Shown: positions 35,828 to 45,851, counted from the first letter of the stretch. The stretch is DNA of 64,000 nt from Blautia faecis (GCF_020554845.1 NZ_JAJCIA010000018.1:19622-83621), one strand, 5' to 3'. The notes: generated from the letters alone by a model not told the origin. Made by a program: numbers and translations.

Positions 35828-38800
35828 TTAGAAATCAAACAATGAAATCTGATTGGACTGTGGAATATCTCCAAATAATCCAAGTTTATCCATCAGATCA
35901 ATTACGGTCTTGCTGACCTTGGTCCTGTCACGGAAATCATCCTTGGAAAGAAATCTTCCCTGTACAGCAGCATCCACTACAGCATCTGCCGCCTTATCTC
36001 CAAGACCTTCTATAGAATCAATGGACGGCATCAGTTTTCCTTCTATGATCTGGAAACGATGTGCCTTCGCCCGGTAAATATCAATGGGCATAAAATCATA
36101 ACCTCTTGCATACATTTCCTGGACAATACGCATATCTTTCAGGGTATCCTGCTCTTTTTTGGATGCAGCGTCCCCTTTCTTGCGTATCTCTGCCATATAA
36201 AACTCCAGCTTTTCTTTTCCCATACACATCAGTTCATAGGAAAAAGCTGTGGCACGGATACTGAAATATGCACCGTAATAAGCCAGCGGCTGGAATACCT
36301 TGAACCAGGCGATTCTGTATGCCATCATAACGTAAGCTGCCGCATGGGCTTTCGGGAACATGTATTTGATTTTTTTGCAGGACCAGATGTACCAGTCCGG
36401 AACGCCGTGTTCTTTCATAGTGGTGATCCACTCATCCCGGAGACCTTTTCCTTTACGGACGCTCTCCATAATAGTAAAGGCAAGACCACTTTCCACACCC
36501 TGACCGATCAGGTAGATCATAATATCATCTCGGGTACAGATTGCCGTGGAAATAGTAGCTTTTCCCTCTTCGATCAGTGTCTGCGCATTTCCCAGCCATA
36601 CATCCGTACCGTGGGAAAGTCCGGCAATACGGACCAGATCAGAAAAATATTTCGGCTTGGTATCCACAAGCATCTGCATGGCGAAATCAGTACCAAATTC
36701 TGGAATTCCCAGACAGCCAAGCTTGCAGCCGCCGATATCCTTCGGATCAATTCCAAGAGCTTCTGTACTGGCAAAAAGTGACATAACCGCCTTGTCATCA
36801 AGAGGAACCTCTCTTGCATTCAGGTCTGTCATATCCTCAAGGGTACGGATCATGGTGGGATCATCGTGTCCCAGAATATCCAGCTTCAGCAGGTTTCCAT
36901 CAATGGAATGGTAGTCAAAATGGGTGGTGATAAATCCACTGCTGGAATCGTTCGCCGGGTACTGGACCGGGGTAAATTTCTCTATTTCCTCTCCCATTGG
37001 GAGTACAATAATTCCGCCAGGATGCTGTCCGGTGCTTCGCCGGATACCGGTACACCCCTGTACAATACGGTTGATCTCGCAGGAACGCTTGTGCTGTCCC
37101 CGCTCTTCAAAATAGTTCTTTACATATCCGAATGCGGTTTTATCCGCAAGGGTACCGATGGTTCCCGCCTTGAAGGTCTGACCTTTTCCGAATATAACCT
37201 CTGTATAATGATGGGCATTGGACTGATACTCTCCTGAGAAGTTCAGGTCAATATCAGGCTCCTTATCTCCTTTGAATCCAAGGAAGGTCTCAAAGGGAAT
37301 GTCAAAGCCCTGTTTGGTCATCCTGGTGCCGCACTTTGGACAGATCCTGTCTGGCATATCGCATCCCGCCATACCGGAAAAAGCCTTGATCTCCGGAGAA
37401 TCAAAGTCACTGTACTTACACTCCGGATTTGGGCACAGATAATGGGGTGGCAGAGGATTTACCTCTGTAATACCAGACATGGTAGCCGCCAGGGAAGAAC
37501 CTACAGACCCTCGGGAGCCCACCAGATAACCATCTGCATTGGACTTCCACACCAGCTTCTGGGCAATAATATACATCACCGCATATCCATTGGAAATAAT
37601 GGAATTCAGCTCTTTGTCCAGACGGTCTTCTACGATCTTGGGAAGCACTTCACCATACATTTCATGGGCTTTCTGGAAACACATATCCTTTAAGTCCTGG
37701 TCAGAATTCTCAATAACCGGCGGATATTTATCCGGATGGATCGGTGACATTTTCTCTATCATATCCGCAATCTTCACTGTATTTGTAATTACCACTTCCT
37801 CTGCCTTCTCGCTTCCCAGATAGGAAAACTCCTCCAGCATTTCCTCAGTAGTGCGAAGATAAAGAGGTGCCTGATTGTCGGCATCCTTGAAGCCGCTTCC
37901 AGCCATGATAATACGACGGTAGATTTCATCCTGGGGATCCATAAAGTGAACGTCACAGGTAGCAACAACCGGCTTGTTAAACTGTTCACCAAGCTTTACA
38001 ATTTTTTTGTTGATCTCAATCAGATCCTCTTTCGAATGAATCGTATCATTCTTTTCATCCTCCACCATGAACATATTGTTCCCAAGGGGCTGGATTTCCA
38101 GATAATCATAAAAGCTTACCAGCCTTGCGATTTCCTGCTCCGGTGCATTGCGCAAAAGAGCCTGGTAAAGCTCACCAGCCTCGCAGGCACTTCCAATAAG
38201 AAGTCCCTCCCGATGTGCCTCAAACAGGCTCTTTGGCACACGGGGTCTGTGGTTAAAGTACTTGATATGGGACTGGCTTACCAGCTTGTACAGATTGATA
38301 CGGCCGGTCTCATTCCGCATGAAAATAACGGCATGGTAAGTGGGCAGTTTCTTAATGGTGTCCGGGGAAACTTTTCCCTGCTCATTCAGCTTGTCTACAT
38401 CCGTAATATCTCTTTCCCTGCACATTCCCACGAATTTCTCGAAAATACGGGCCGTACACTCTGCATCATCAACCGCACGATGGTGATGATCCAGGGAAAC
38501 GCCAACTGCCTTGGCAACGGTATCCAACTTAAAACGGTTCAGCGCAGGCAGCAGGAATCGTGCCATACCTACCGTATCCACATAGGTGAAATCATTTGGA
38601 ATTCCCATGCGGTTACAATTCTCTATAATAAAACTCATATCGAAATCTGCGTTGTGGGCTACCATTGTAGCTCCTTCACAAAATTTCAGGAATTCCGGTA
38701 AAATTTCTTCAATTGGATGGGCATCCATAACCATGCTGTCATTAATACTGGTCAGCTGCTCAATTCGAAATGGAATTGGAACCTGAGGATTGACAAATGT

Positions 38801-40339
38801 GGAAAAACGATCTGTGATCTTTCCATTTTCCACCAATACAGCACCAATTTCAATGATCTTACAGGTAAGGGGGGAAAATCCTGTGGTCTCAATGTCGAAA
38901 ACCACGAATCTGCCGTCCAGGGACTGTTTTTTCGGGTTGGTGACCATACCCTTTAAGTCGTCTACCAGATAGGCCTCCATACCGTAAAGCACCTTAAAAT
39001 CAGAATCCTTTGGCACGCAGCCTCCCCACGCATCAAAGCAATGGTTTGCCTCCGGGAAAGCCTGCACCACACCATGATCTGTGATGGCAATGGCAGGATG
39101 CCCCCACTCGTAGGCACGTTTTACCAGCGCTTTTGCCTCGGTTACACCATCCATATCGCTCATTTTCGTATGACAGTGAAGTTCCACACGCTTCTGAGGG
39201 CTGGTGTCCACTCTGTAACTGCGGAAATCGGAGATTTTCTTAATTCCGGAGATGGAGCCTATGGTAAGCTCACCATCGAAACGGTCAATAGAAGTAACGC
39301 CTTTGATTTTCAGGAAGGCACCTTTTTTCACATGCTCTTTGATCTCCGGCACCTGCTCGTTGCGCAGGAACATTTTTACTGTGATGGAGTCTGTGAAATC
39401 CGTAACCGGGAAAATCAGTATGGTCTTCTCATTTCGGATTTCTCTCGCTTCCACATCCATAACCTGGCAGCGGATGATAACCTCTCCCATTTCCTGCACA
39501 ATATTTTCCAATGGAATAGGCTCGTCCTCGAAATCCCTTCCATAAATAACGTCCGGATTTGGATCCTTGCGGAAGCCACCACGGAAATCGCCCCATTTGC
39601 CTTTCTTTTCGAATGGCTTTTTCTCGAAAGGCTTCTTTTCACTGGCTGCCTCTGCTTTCTTCTCCGACCTGGCAGCGGATGTCTTGCCGGCTGCGGCCTC
39701 TTTTCCTGTTTTTTCCTCAGCTGCAGGAGCTGGTGCTGCGCTCTCTTCTTCTGTGGAAAGTCTGGCATGCTTCAGCACATTAGCTACTTCCTGACGGATC
39801 TGGATAGCTGCATTTTTGCGGTACCTGCTCTCCTCCGTCTGCACATAATCCAGAGAAACTTTCAGGTCCATTCCGCAACGCTCGCAGAATACTTTGTGAA
39901 GATATTCAATAAGTATCTCACTTTTCTGTCTGGAAATCACAGAATCCGGAAGTGCCATATTCAGGCAGTCATCTTCTGGAAATGTGATCTGTGCCTGCTT
40001 GAACAGATTGTATTCCAGCATGTTGTAATTGCGAAGCTCCAGTTCCATGCTGGAGCGGTAGGTATCCAGGAAATTCTTTGGCGTGTACTGTCTGGACAGA
40101 TGGAACTTCTCGATTACCTTCACACTCACTTCAAGACCAGGAAAGCACTGTCTCTGAATCTGCTCTTCCAGGCTGAAAATATGCTTTTTATGGATCCAGC
40201 GGTCGCTTTTCAAGTAAACCCGGACACAAGTTTTGGCAGAGTTGCAGGCAACCTTGGTGACGATCACCTCTTCCAGAAGTTCACTTAATTCCTGTTTTAA
40301 TTTTAAGTTTGGAAATACGTCAAAAAATTCTTTTTCCAT
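35828..40339 (-). CDS. polC: DNA polymerase III alpha subunit, PolC type (Gram-positive)
   Basis: 1503 residues. Order: N-terminal domain (about 1-190), a Lys/Glu/Ala-rich disordered linker with EKKPFEKKPFEKK (about 200-265), an OB domain, a PHP domain (VELHCHTKMSDMDGV) split by a DnaQ-type proofreading exonuclease (FVVFDIETTGFSPLTCKIIE; VAHNADFDMSFI; HHRAVDDAECTA), then the polymerase palm, zinc-binding cysteines (CPNPEC, CPKCG), FKGDKEPDIDLNFSGEY and C-terminal fingers. It is the main leading-strand replicase of Firmicutes. It starts 21 bases after ispG. Confidence 0.98.
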   Translation of the reverse strand: MEKEFFDVFPNLKLKQELSELLEEVIVTKVACNSAKTCVRVYLKSDRWIHKKHIFSLEEQIQRQCFPGLEVSVKVIEKFHLSRQYTPKNFLDTYRSSMELELRNYNMLEYNLFKQAQITFPEDDCLNMALPDSVISRQKSEILIEYLHKVFCERCGMDLKVSLDYVQTEESRYRKNAAIQIRQEVANVLKHARLSTEEESAAPAPAAEEKTGKEAAAGKTSAARSEKKAEAASEKKPFEKKPFEKKGKWGDFRGGFRKDPNPDVIYGRDFEDEPIPLENIVQEMGEVIIRCQVMDVEAREIRNEKTILIFPVTDFTDSITVKMFLRNEQVPEIKEHVKKGAFLKIKGVTSIDRFDGELTIGSISGIKKISDFRSYRVDTSPQKRVELHCHTKMSDMDGVTEAKALVKRAYEWGHPAIAITDHGVVQAFPEANHCFDAWGGCVPKDSDFKVLYGMEAYLVDDLKGMVTNPKKQSLDGRFVVFDIETTGFSPLTCKIIEIGAVLVENGKITDRFSTFVNPQVPIPFRIEQLTSINDSMVMDAHPIEEILPEFLKFCEGATMVAHNADFDMSFIIENCNRMGIPNDFTYVDTVGMARFLLPALNRFKLDTVAKAVGVSLDHHHRAVDDAECTARIFEKFVGMCRERDITDVDKLNEQGKVSPDTIKKLPTYHAVIFMRNETGRINLYKLVSQSHIKYFNHRPRVPKSLFEAHREGLLIGSACEAGELYQALLRNAPEQEIARLVSFYDYLEIQPLGNNMFMVEDEKNDTIHSKEDLIEINKKIVKLGEQFNKPVVATCDVHFMDPQDEIYRRIIMAGSGFKDADNQAPLYLRTTEEMLEEFSYLGSEKAEEVVITNTVKIADMIEKMSPIHPDKYPPVIENSDQDLKDMCFQKAHEMYGEVLPKIVEDRLDKELNSIISNGYAVMYIIAQKLVWKSNADGYLVGSRGSVGSSLAATMSGITEVNPLPPHYLCPNPECKYSDFDSPEIKAFSGMAGCDMPDRICPKCGTRMTKQGFDIPFETFLGFKGDKEPDIDLNFSGEYQSNAHHYTEVIFGKGQTFKAGTIGTLADKTAFGYVKNYFEERGQHKRSCEINRIVQGCTGIRRSTGQHPGGIIVLPMGEEIEKFTPVQYPANDSSSGFITTHFDYHSIDGNLLKLDILGHDDPTMIRTLEDMTDLNAREVPLDDKAVMSLFASTEALGIDPKDIGGCKLGCLGIPEFGTDFAMQMLVDTKPKYFSDLVRIAGLSHGTDVWLGNAQTLIEEGKATISTAICTRDDIMIYLIGQGVESGLAFTIMESVRKGKGLRDEWITTMKEHGVPDWYIWSCKKIKYMFPKAHAAAYVMMAYRIAWFKVFQPLAYYGAYFSIRATAFSYELMCMGKEKLEFYMAEIRKKGDAASKKEQDTLKDMRIVQEMYARGYDFMPIDIYRAKAHRFQIIEGKLMPSIDSIEGLGDKAADAVVDAAVQGRFLSKDDFRDRTKVSKTVIDLMDKLGLFGDIPQSNQISLFDF

Positions 40340-40360
40340 TTATAGAATATACACCTTCTG

Positions 40361-41431
40361 TCATTTCTGTGTCTTATTGCTATCCCAGTTCATCAATTCT
40401 TCTCTCAAGGTATCCAGCAGCTGGTCTTCCGGCACTTTCTTCACAATCTCACCGCCTTTGATCAGAAGACCTACACCTACGCCGCCTGCAATTCCGATAT
40501 CGGCTTCTTTTGCTTCTCCCGGGCCATTTACCACACAGCCCATAACAGCTACTTTAATGTCAAGAGGGATATCCTGCACCATAGTTTCTACTTTATTTGC
40601 AAGACCGATCAGATCGATCTGGGTGCGCCCGCAGGTTGGACAGGATACTACTTCCACGCCGCCTTTGCGAAGTCCAAGGGTTTTTAGGATACGTCTGGCA
40701 GATTTTATCTCTTCCAGAGGGGCACCAGTCAGGGAGACGCGGATCGTGTCACCGATTCCCTGGTATAAAATAATACCAAGCCCTATGGCAGATTTGATAT
40801 TTCCAGAATAAAGGGTTCCTGCCTCTGTAATTCCCACATGGAGAGGATAACTGGTCTGTTCCGCAATCAGTTCGTGAGCCCTGGCGCACATCATAACATT
40901 AGAAGATTTGATGCTGATCACCAGATTGTCGTAGCCAAGCTCTTCAATAATGTGCACCTTGTCAAGGGCGCTTTCTACCAGACCTTCTGCGGTAACACCG
41001 TGATATTTCTCCACCAGTTCTTTCTCAAGAGAACCGCTGTTTACCCCAACACGGATGGGAATATTCCGCTCCTTCGCCACATCTACAACTGCCTTGATAC
41101 GCTCTGTGCTTCCAATATTTCCGGGATTGATACGGATCTTGTCGGCACCGTTCTCCATGGCCGCAATCGCAAGACGATAATCAAAATGAATATCTGCTAC
41201 CAGCGGAATGTGAATTTGTTTTTTGATCTCTTTCAGAGCCTTTGCCGCTTCCATGGTCGGCACTGCACAGCGGATAATGTCGCAGCCAGCAGCCTCCAGG
41301 GCAAGGATCTGCTCTACGGTTGCCTGCACATCCTCTGTTTTTGTATTGGTCATAGACTGGATCAGGATGGGATTTCCGCCTCCAATCTTCTTATTTCCTA
41401 TCTGAATTACTTTGGTATGGTCTCTGTACAT
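40361..41431 (-). CDS. ispG: 4-hydroxy-3-methylbut-2-en-1-yl diphosphate synthase (GcpE)
   Basis: About 356 residues. ILIQSMTNTKTEDV, VADIHFDYRLAI, IRINPGNIG, VGVNSGSLE and the C-terminal CPTCGRTQIDL plus GCVVNGPGEAKEADIG give the cysteines for the 4Fe-4S cluster. It makes HMBPP in the MEP isoprenoid pathway. The first in-frame ATG at 41446 is itself part of the ATGGAGG ribosome site, so the ATG at 41431 is chosen. In related genomes rseP and dxr usually precede ispG; here repeats and telA do. Confidence 0.97.
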   Translation of the reverse strand: MYRDHTKVIQIGNKKIGGGNPILIQSMTNTKTEDVQATVEQILALEAAGCDIIRCAVPTMEAAKALKEIKKQIHIPLVADIHFDYRLAIAAMENGADKIRINPGNIGSTERIKAVVDVAKERNIPIRVGVNSGSLEKELVEKYHGVTAEGLVESALDKVHIIEELGYDNLVISIKSSNVMMCARAHELIAEQTSYPLHVGITEAGTLYSGNIKSAIGLGIILYQGIGDTIRVSLTGAPLEEIKSARRILKTLGLRKGGVEVVSCPTCGRTQIDLIGLANKVETMVQDIPLDIKVAVMGCVVNGPGEAKEADIGIAGGVGVGLLIKGGEIVKKVPEDQLLDTLREELMNWDSNKTQK

Positions 41432-41470
41432 ACGAAATTCCTCCATATATTATGAACATGGTATTCTTTG

Positions 41471-41615
41471 ATTACTGTTCACTGATAGCATTCCGCGAGG
41501 TGTTTTTTGTGACCAAAGGTCACAAAAAAACCCGAGACTTGCGGCGCGAAATCATGCGAAAGCATGATTTCTGTGCATCGCGAAGCGTGTTGCTGTGAAC
41601 GGAGTGAACAGTAAC
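41471..41615 (-). repeat. Family A palindromic repeat, complete copy (inverted)
   Basis: Ends TTACTGTTCACT and AGTGAACAGTAA form a 12-base terminal inverted repeat. Internal hairpins: AAATCATGC-TTTC-GCATGATTT and GTGACC-TTT-GGTCAC. The second shows compensatory changes relative to GTGAAC-TTT-GTTCAC in the other copies. Confidence 0.85.
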
Positions 41616-41677
41616 ATTCTTTGCGGTTCACTTTTACACCGCAGGCGCTTATCAAACGTTTCTATGCAAAAAGGCAC

Positions 41678-41700
41678 AAAAGGGATGTCTCTGACACCCC
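41678..41700 (-). terminator. Terminator after telA
   Basis: Stem 41682-41689 with 41693-41700 (GGGATGTC/GACACCCC, one wobble), three-base loop, TTTTGTG tail on the minus strand. It lies between two family A copies. Confidence 0.65.
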
Positions 41701-41724
41701 TGCTGTACAGTTATTTCCACAGCA

Positions 41725-41814
41725 TTCTGCGTGATTTCGCACCGCAATTCTCGGGTTTTTCATGAACTTTGTTCACAAAAAACACCTCGCGGAACGTTAC
41801 CAGTAAACAGTAAC
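41725..41814 (+). repeat. Family A repeat, right two-thirds
   Basis: TGATTTCGCACCGCAATTCT, CGGGTTTTTCATGAAC-TTT-GTTCA, AACACCTCGCGGAACGTTACC and AACAGTAAC in family order. It faces the copy at 41471-41615, so the two form a large inverted pair between ispG and telA. Confidence 0.8.
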
Positions 41815-41831
41815 CCTGTTTTCTTTGCAAT

Positions 41832-42983
41832 TTAATGCTGGATTTCCAACAATTTATTCTTCAAGTCTTCTTCCATCTTGCGCATTTCCAGTTCTGCCTG
41901 GGCTCTCTTGGCGCGGCCCTCTTTCTGAATATTCATGACATCATCCAAAGTAGCGATCAGCTCCTGATTGGTCTGCTTCAGAGTCTCAATATCCACGATT
42001 CCGCGCTCAGATTCCCTGGCAGTCTCTGTGGATGCAAGGTGAAGTGCCTCCGCATTTTTCTTCAAAAGCTCATTTGTCAGGTCTGTTACCTGGCGCTGGG
42101 CCTGGGCTGCTTCTGTGGAATGGGCGATTCCAAGTGCCAGTACCATCTGGCTCTTCCAAAGTGGAATGGTATTTACAATGGTTGTCTGGATTTTTTCTAC
42201 CATAAGGGTGTCATTGTTCTGCACCAGACGAATCTGCGGTGCTGTCTGCAGGGAAATGGTTCTGGTCAGTTCCAGATCATGCAGCTTCTTCTCGAAACGA
42301 TTGCACTTGCTGTCCAGATCCTTGGCTTCCTGCGCATCCTCCGGAAGTCCGCTGACTGCTGCTTTTGCCTCCAGATCTTTTAATTTTCCCTCCCGTACTT
42401 CCTGCAGCTTCTGTTTTCCTGCAAGGATGTACATGGTCAGTTCTTTATAATAGTTCAGGTTCTGAGCATACATTTTTTCCAGAACTGCGGAATCCTTCAT
42501 GAGACGCATCTGGTGATCCTGAAGGGAGGTAGTGATCTTCTGCACATTTACCTCAGCCTTGGCGTAGCGGTTCTTCATATTTTCAATCTTGCTGCCCTGT
42601 TTCTTGAAAAAGCCAAGAAAGCCTTTCTCCTCCTCAGCAGCATCAAAATCGCGAAGCTCGCCTACCACCTGGGTGATCAGCTCTCCAACCTCACCCAGAT
42701 CCTGTGTCCGTACATTTTCAAGAGCTGCATCGGAAAAATCAGCCATTTTCTTCTGGGTTCCGGCACCGTACTGGAGGATCTGGTTAGTATTCTCAATGTC
42801 AATTTTCTTAGCAAAGCTGTCTACCATCTGCTGTTCTTCCGGGGAGAGAACGGTCTGTTCCATTTCCTTTTTCACAGCTTCGGCTTCCGGCTCTGCTGCA
42901 ATCTCTGCCTTTGACTCTCCCAAATCCGGTTCTAATGTAAGTGTAGGTGCGTTATCTTCAAAACCTGTAAATTCGTTTCCCAT
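41832..42983 (-). CDS. Toxic anion resistance protein, TelA family
   Basis: About 383 residues of mostly alpha-helical, coiled-coil-rich sequence with FAKKIDIENTNQILQYGAGTQKKMADFS near residue 65 and PLWKSQMVLALGI near 270, the TelA/KlaA family signature. Soluble, with no membrane segment. Despite the tellurite name, members are often linked to cell-envelope stress. ATG at 42983 has AAGGAGG. It follows the XpaC-like gene, its usual partner, and is probably co-transcribed. Confidence 0.9.
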   Translation of the reverse strand: MGNEFTGFEDNAPTLTLEPDLGESKAEIAAEPEAEAVKKEMEQTVLSPEEQQMVDSFAKKIDIENTNQILQYGAGTQKKMADFSDAALENVRTQDLGEVGELITQVVGELRDFDAAEEEKGFLGFFKKQGSKIENMKNRYAKAEVNVQKITTSLQDHQMRLMKDSAVLEKMYAQNLNYYKELTMYILAGKQKLQEVREGKLKDLEAKAAVSGLPEDAQEAKDLDSKCNRFEKKLHDLELTRTISLQTAPQIRLVQNNDTLMVEKIQTTIVNTIPLWKSQMVLALGIAHSTEAAQAQRQVTDLTNELLKKNAEALHLASTETARESERGIVDIETLKQTNQELIATLDDVMNIQKEGRAKRAQAELEMRKMEEDLKNKLLEIQH

Positions 42984-43115
42984 AGCATCCTCCTTGTGTA
43001 TAGGTCTGCCCATATTTATCAGCAGCCTTCAGTTTGGCATTTTCGTTATTTTTATAACACGCTCTAACCCCGCTGCAAATCTTATCTTTTCATATACTTA
43101 ACATTCCGCACACTG

Positions 43116-44582
43116 CTAGAGCCTGTTTTTTTCAGCCTCTTTTCTCATACGGGTAAGCTCGTCCTCAGTCAGCCCTTCCTGTGCCAAAACTGTATTCAGA
43201 ACAGAAATATCACTGGATACATCCATAGCCGTGTCTTCAAATATGGAATCCAGAAGCTTCTCAAAAGCCACATTCAACGTATCAATAGTCTCTTCGATTT
43301 CTTTCTTGGAAGAAGTAATATTCTCTCCCTGAACCGGCTGGCTGTCCATTTCTTCATATGCATTCAAAAGCTTCACAGTCATAGGAAGATAATAATCCAT
43401 AAGGCGGTTCAAATCCGGAATAATCTCCGGATGAGCCTTGGCGCGTTCAAAAATCTTCGCTATGATCAGCTCCATACGGGAGATTTTTCTGGAAATCTCT
43501 TCTCCTGGAATGGCATCATTGCTGCGGTGGATTTTATCAAGAAAGTCATTTCCCTTATCCAGAACCTGCCGGACTTCCGGGGAAAGTCTGATTCTTTCCG
43601 CAGCATCCCGTTCTGCTTCCACACACGCCCGGGCATCTGCCTGTTCATGCTGGTTAAATTTCTGCCTTTCTTTTTCCTCTGCCTGCTGACGAAGCGCTGC
43701 CTCCTGGCGTGCACGCTCTTCATCCTGCTGATGATTTCTTTCTTCCAGCCGCTTCTGAGTGCTTACATATTGGTCGTAAGTCTCATTACTTGTAATCAGG
43801 CAGGTTTCCTGTTTATCAACATGTCCCTGAAGGAACCAGCCTTTGCTTATCATACGTTTGATATCTTTTTTTACAAATTTCACCGGCTTGCCGACTGCCT
43901 GTGCCAGCTGCTGGAAATTGCAGTAGGTGTGAGTGCCAAGAGCCTTGATATACTTGTTTCGGCGGCTTAAACTGGTAAGACTGCTGCAGCCCTGGCCGAG
44001 AAGAATACCTCCGCCGACCGTAAATGCCGCCAGAACAGCCGAAATTCCAAGCATTACACTGCTGCTAAAGCCAGCTCCAATTCCCCCAACTACCATTGCA
44101 GCAATTCCAAATGTTCCAGTAAGAATCCCACCAAACACTGTCTTCAGAATTCCCCCGACCTTGATTCCATTCGTCGGTAAATACAATGCCAGATCCGAAT
44201 TCTGGTGATTGGTATCCTGCCTGCCTGTACCATTTCTCTGGAAATTTCCATTACGCGAATCATTCCCTTTCGCATCGGCATATCCTTGATAACCAGTTCC
44301 ATGATCCTCCCCGGTACTCCGGTTTTTCTTTCCATCCTTCTGAAAATCCCAGGACCGATTCTCTCTGTAATCATAAGAACTGCCGCTGCGGTAATTGGTA
44401 TATTTCCCACTGCCCACAGTATTATTAAGCGCATCCCGAAGGGCATCACTCCCATTATCAATAGCCTTATTCAGCGCCTGATTAATACTCTGGCTCAGTT
44501 TCTGGTAATTTTTTTCATTTACTGCACTGTCAATGATGCTCTGGATCTTATCTCCAAGTTCATCAAATTCGTTATATCCCAT
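43116..44582 (-). CDS. XpaC-like 5-bromo-4-chloroindolyl phosphate hydrolysis family protein
   Basis: 488 residues. A Gly/Arg/Asn-rich low-complexity region (about 70-130) precedes two transmembrane segments (about 140-205, GGILKTVFGGILTGTFGIAA and following), a winged-helix-like segment, a charged coiled coil and the XpaC domain (MELIIAKIFERAKAHPEIIPDLNRLMDYYLPMT). TelA and XpaC genes are commonly adjacent; the role is membrane stress related and otherwise unclear. TAG stop lies in a family B end (CTCTAG). Confidence 0.85.
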   Translation of the reverse strand: MGYNEFDELGDKIQSIIDSAVNEKNYQKLSQSINQALNKAIDNGSDALRDALNNTVGSGKYTNYRSGSSYDYRENRSWDFQKDGKKNRSTGEDHGTGYQGYADAKGNDSRNGNFQRNGTGRQDTNHQNSDLALYLPTNGIKVGGILKTVFGGILTGTFGIAAMVVGGIGAGFSSSVMLGISAVLAAFTVGGGILLGQGCSSLTSLSRRNKYIKALGTHTYCNFQQLAQAVGKPVKFVKKDIKRMISKGWFLQGHVDKQETCLITSNETYDQYVSTQKRLEERNHQQDEERARQEAALRQQAEEKERQKFNQHEQADARACVEAERDAAERIRLSPEVRQVLDKGNDFLDKIHRSNDAIPGEEISRKISRMELIIAKIFERAKAHPEIIPDLNRLMDYYLPMTVKLLNAYEEMDSQPVQGENITSSKKEIEETIDTLNVAFEKLLDSIFEDTAMDVSSDISVLNTVLAQEGLTEDELTRMRKEAEKNRL

Positions 44583-44623
44583 CTTTTCCTCCGGATATTT
44601 TATTTCACAACGCTTGTTTTATC

Positions 44624-44652
44624 ATTATACAAAAATCCCCCTCAAAAAACAA
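44624..44652 (-). promoter_or_regulatory. Promoter of the xpaC-telA operon
   Basis: TTGTTT (44647-44652), 17-base spacer, TATAAT (44624-44629) on the minus strand, about 40 bases before the ATG. Confidence 0.6.
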
Positions 44653-44731
44653 GACACCATAAAATATAAACACATTATACTTTTTGTAACCTTTTTCACA
44701 GGAAAATCACTTAAAAAAACTGCTTTTCCCA

Positions 44732-44760
44732 TTGAATTTCACACGTAAAAGTTTTACAAT
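44732..44760 (+). promoter_or_regulatory. Promoter of ilvE
   Basis: TTGAAT (44732-44737), 17-base spacer, TACAAT (44755-44760). A GTAAAA-G-TTTTAC palindrome (44745-44757) sits between the boxes and could be an operator. An imperfect TTGGGG...CCCCAA hairpin (44769-44801) lies in the short leader. No convincing CodY box or T-box was found. Confidence 0.55.
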
Positions 44761-44825
44761 AGTAAAAACATTGGGGATTCACAATAAGAATCTCCCCCCA
44801 AAAACCACGCTAGGAGGAAATTGTT

Positions 44826-45851
44826 ATGGAAAAAAAGAACATTGACTGGGGCAACCTGGGCTTTGGTTATGTAAAAACAGACTACCGTTATGTATCCAAT
44901 TATAAAGACGGCAAGTGGGATGAGGGAGGCCTTACCACAGATGATATGGTTACCATCAGTGAGTGTGCAGGTGTCCTTCAGTATGCACAGACTGTTTTTG
45001 AGGGTATGAAAGCATATACTACAGAAGACGGACATATCGTTACTTTCCGTCCTGACCTGAACGGTGAGCGTATGGAGCATTCCGCCGCAAGACTGGAAAT
45101 GCCTGTATTCCCGAAAGACCGTTTTGTTGACGCAGTTGTTCAGACAATTAAAGCAAATGCAGCATATGTTCCGCCATATGGTTCTGGTGCTACTTTATAT
45201 GTACGTCCGTACATGTTCGGAAGCGACGCTGTTATCGGTGTAAAACCTGCCAGCGAGTATCAGTTCCGTGTATTCACCACACCTGTCGGACCATACTTCA
45301 AAGGCGGCGCTAAGCCAATCACAATCCGTGTCAGCGACTTTGACCGTGCTGCACCAAATGGTACCGGTCATATCAAAGCTGGTCTTAACTACGCAATGAG
45401 CCTTCATGCGATTGTTGACGCTCATAAGAACGGATTCGATGAGAACATGTATCTTGATTCCAAGACTCGTACCAAGGTTGAGGAGACAGGCGGAGCAAAC
45501 TTCTTATTCGTAACAAAAGACGGCAAGGTTGTTACTCCGAAGTCTGACAGTATCCTTCCATCCATCACACGTCGTTCTCTGATCTACGTTGCGAAAGAGT
45601 ACCTTGGACTTGAGGCTGAGGAAAGAGAAGTATACTTCGACGAAGTGAAGGATTTCGCAGAGTGCGGTCTTTGCGGTACTGCTGCTGTTATCTCTCCTGT
45701 TGGAAAGATCGTGGACCACGGCAAAGAGATTTGCTTCCCAAGCGGCATGAACGAGATGGGACCGATCACCAAGAAGCTGTATGAGACCCTTACCGGAATC
45801 CAGATGGGACGCATCCAGGCTCCAGAGGGATGGCTGAAGGTTATTGAGTAA
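44826..45851 (+). CDS. ilvE: Branched-chain amino acid aminotransferase
   Basis: 341 residues, fold-type IV PLP enzyme. ECAGVLQYAQTVFEGMKAY, LYVRPYMFGSD, GHIKAGLNYAMSLHA (catalytic Lys region), and EVYFDEVKDFAECGLCGTAAVISPVG are the usual BCAT-II blocks. It makes or degrades leucine, isoleucine and valine via glutamate. SD is AGGAGG. It stands alone, bounded by its promoter and a bidirectional terminator. Confidence 0.97.
   Translation: MEKKNIDWGNLGFGYVKTDYRYVSNYKDGKWDEGGLTTDDMVTISECAGVLQYAQTVFEGMKAYTTEDGHIVTFRPDLNGERMEHSAARLEMPVFPKDRFVDAVVQTIKANAAYVPPYGSGATLYVRPYMFGSDAVIGVKPASEYQFRVFTTPVGPYFKGGAKPITIRVSDFDRAAPNGTGHIKAGLNYAMSLHAIVDAHKNGFDENMYLDSKTRTKVEETGGANFLFVTKDGKVVTPKSDSILPSITRRSLIYVAKEYLGLEAEEREVYFDEVKDFAECGLCGTAAVISPVGKIVDHGKEICFPSGMNEMGPITKKLYETLTGIQMGRIQAPEGWLKVIE

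Noticed and set aside
39041..40288. A 415-residue open frame antisense to polC
   Set aside because: It lies wholly inside the well-supported polC gene, has no recognisable domain and no ribosome site; it results from the codon usage of the sense strand.
43014..43115. Two short family B-like ends between telA and xpaC (GCTCTAACC and CTAGAGCCTG)
   Set aside because: Each matches only about ten bases; mentioned in the family B finding but not strong enough as separate copies, apart from the stop-codon overlap.
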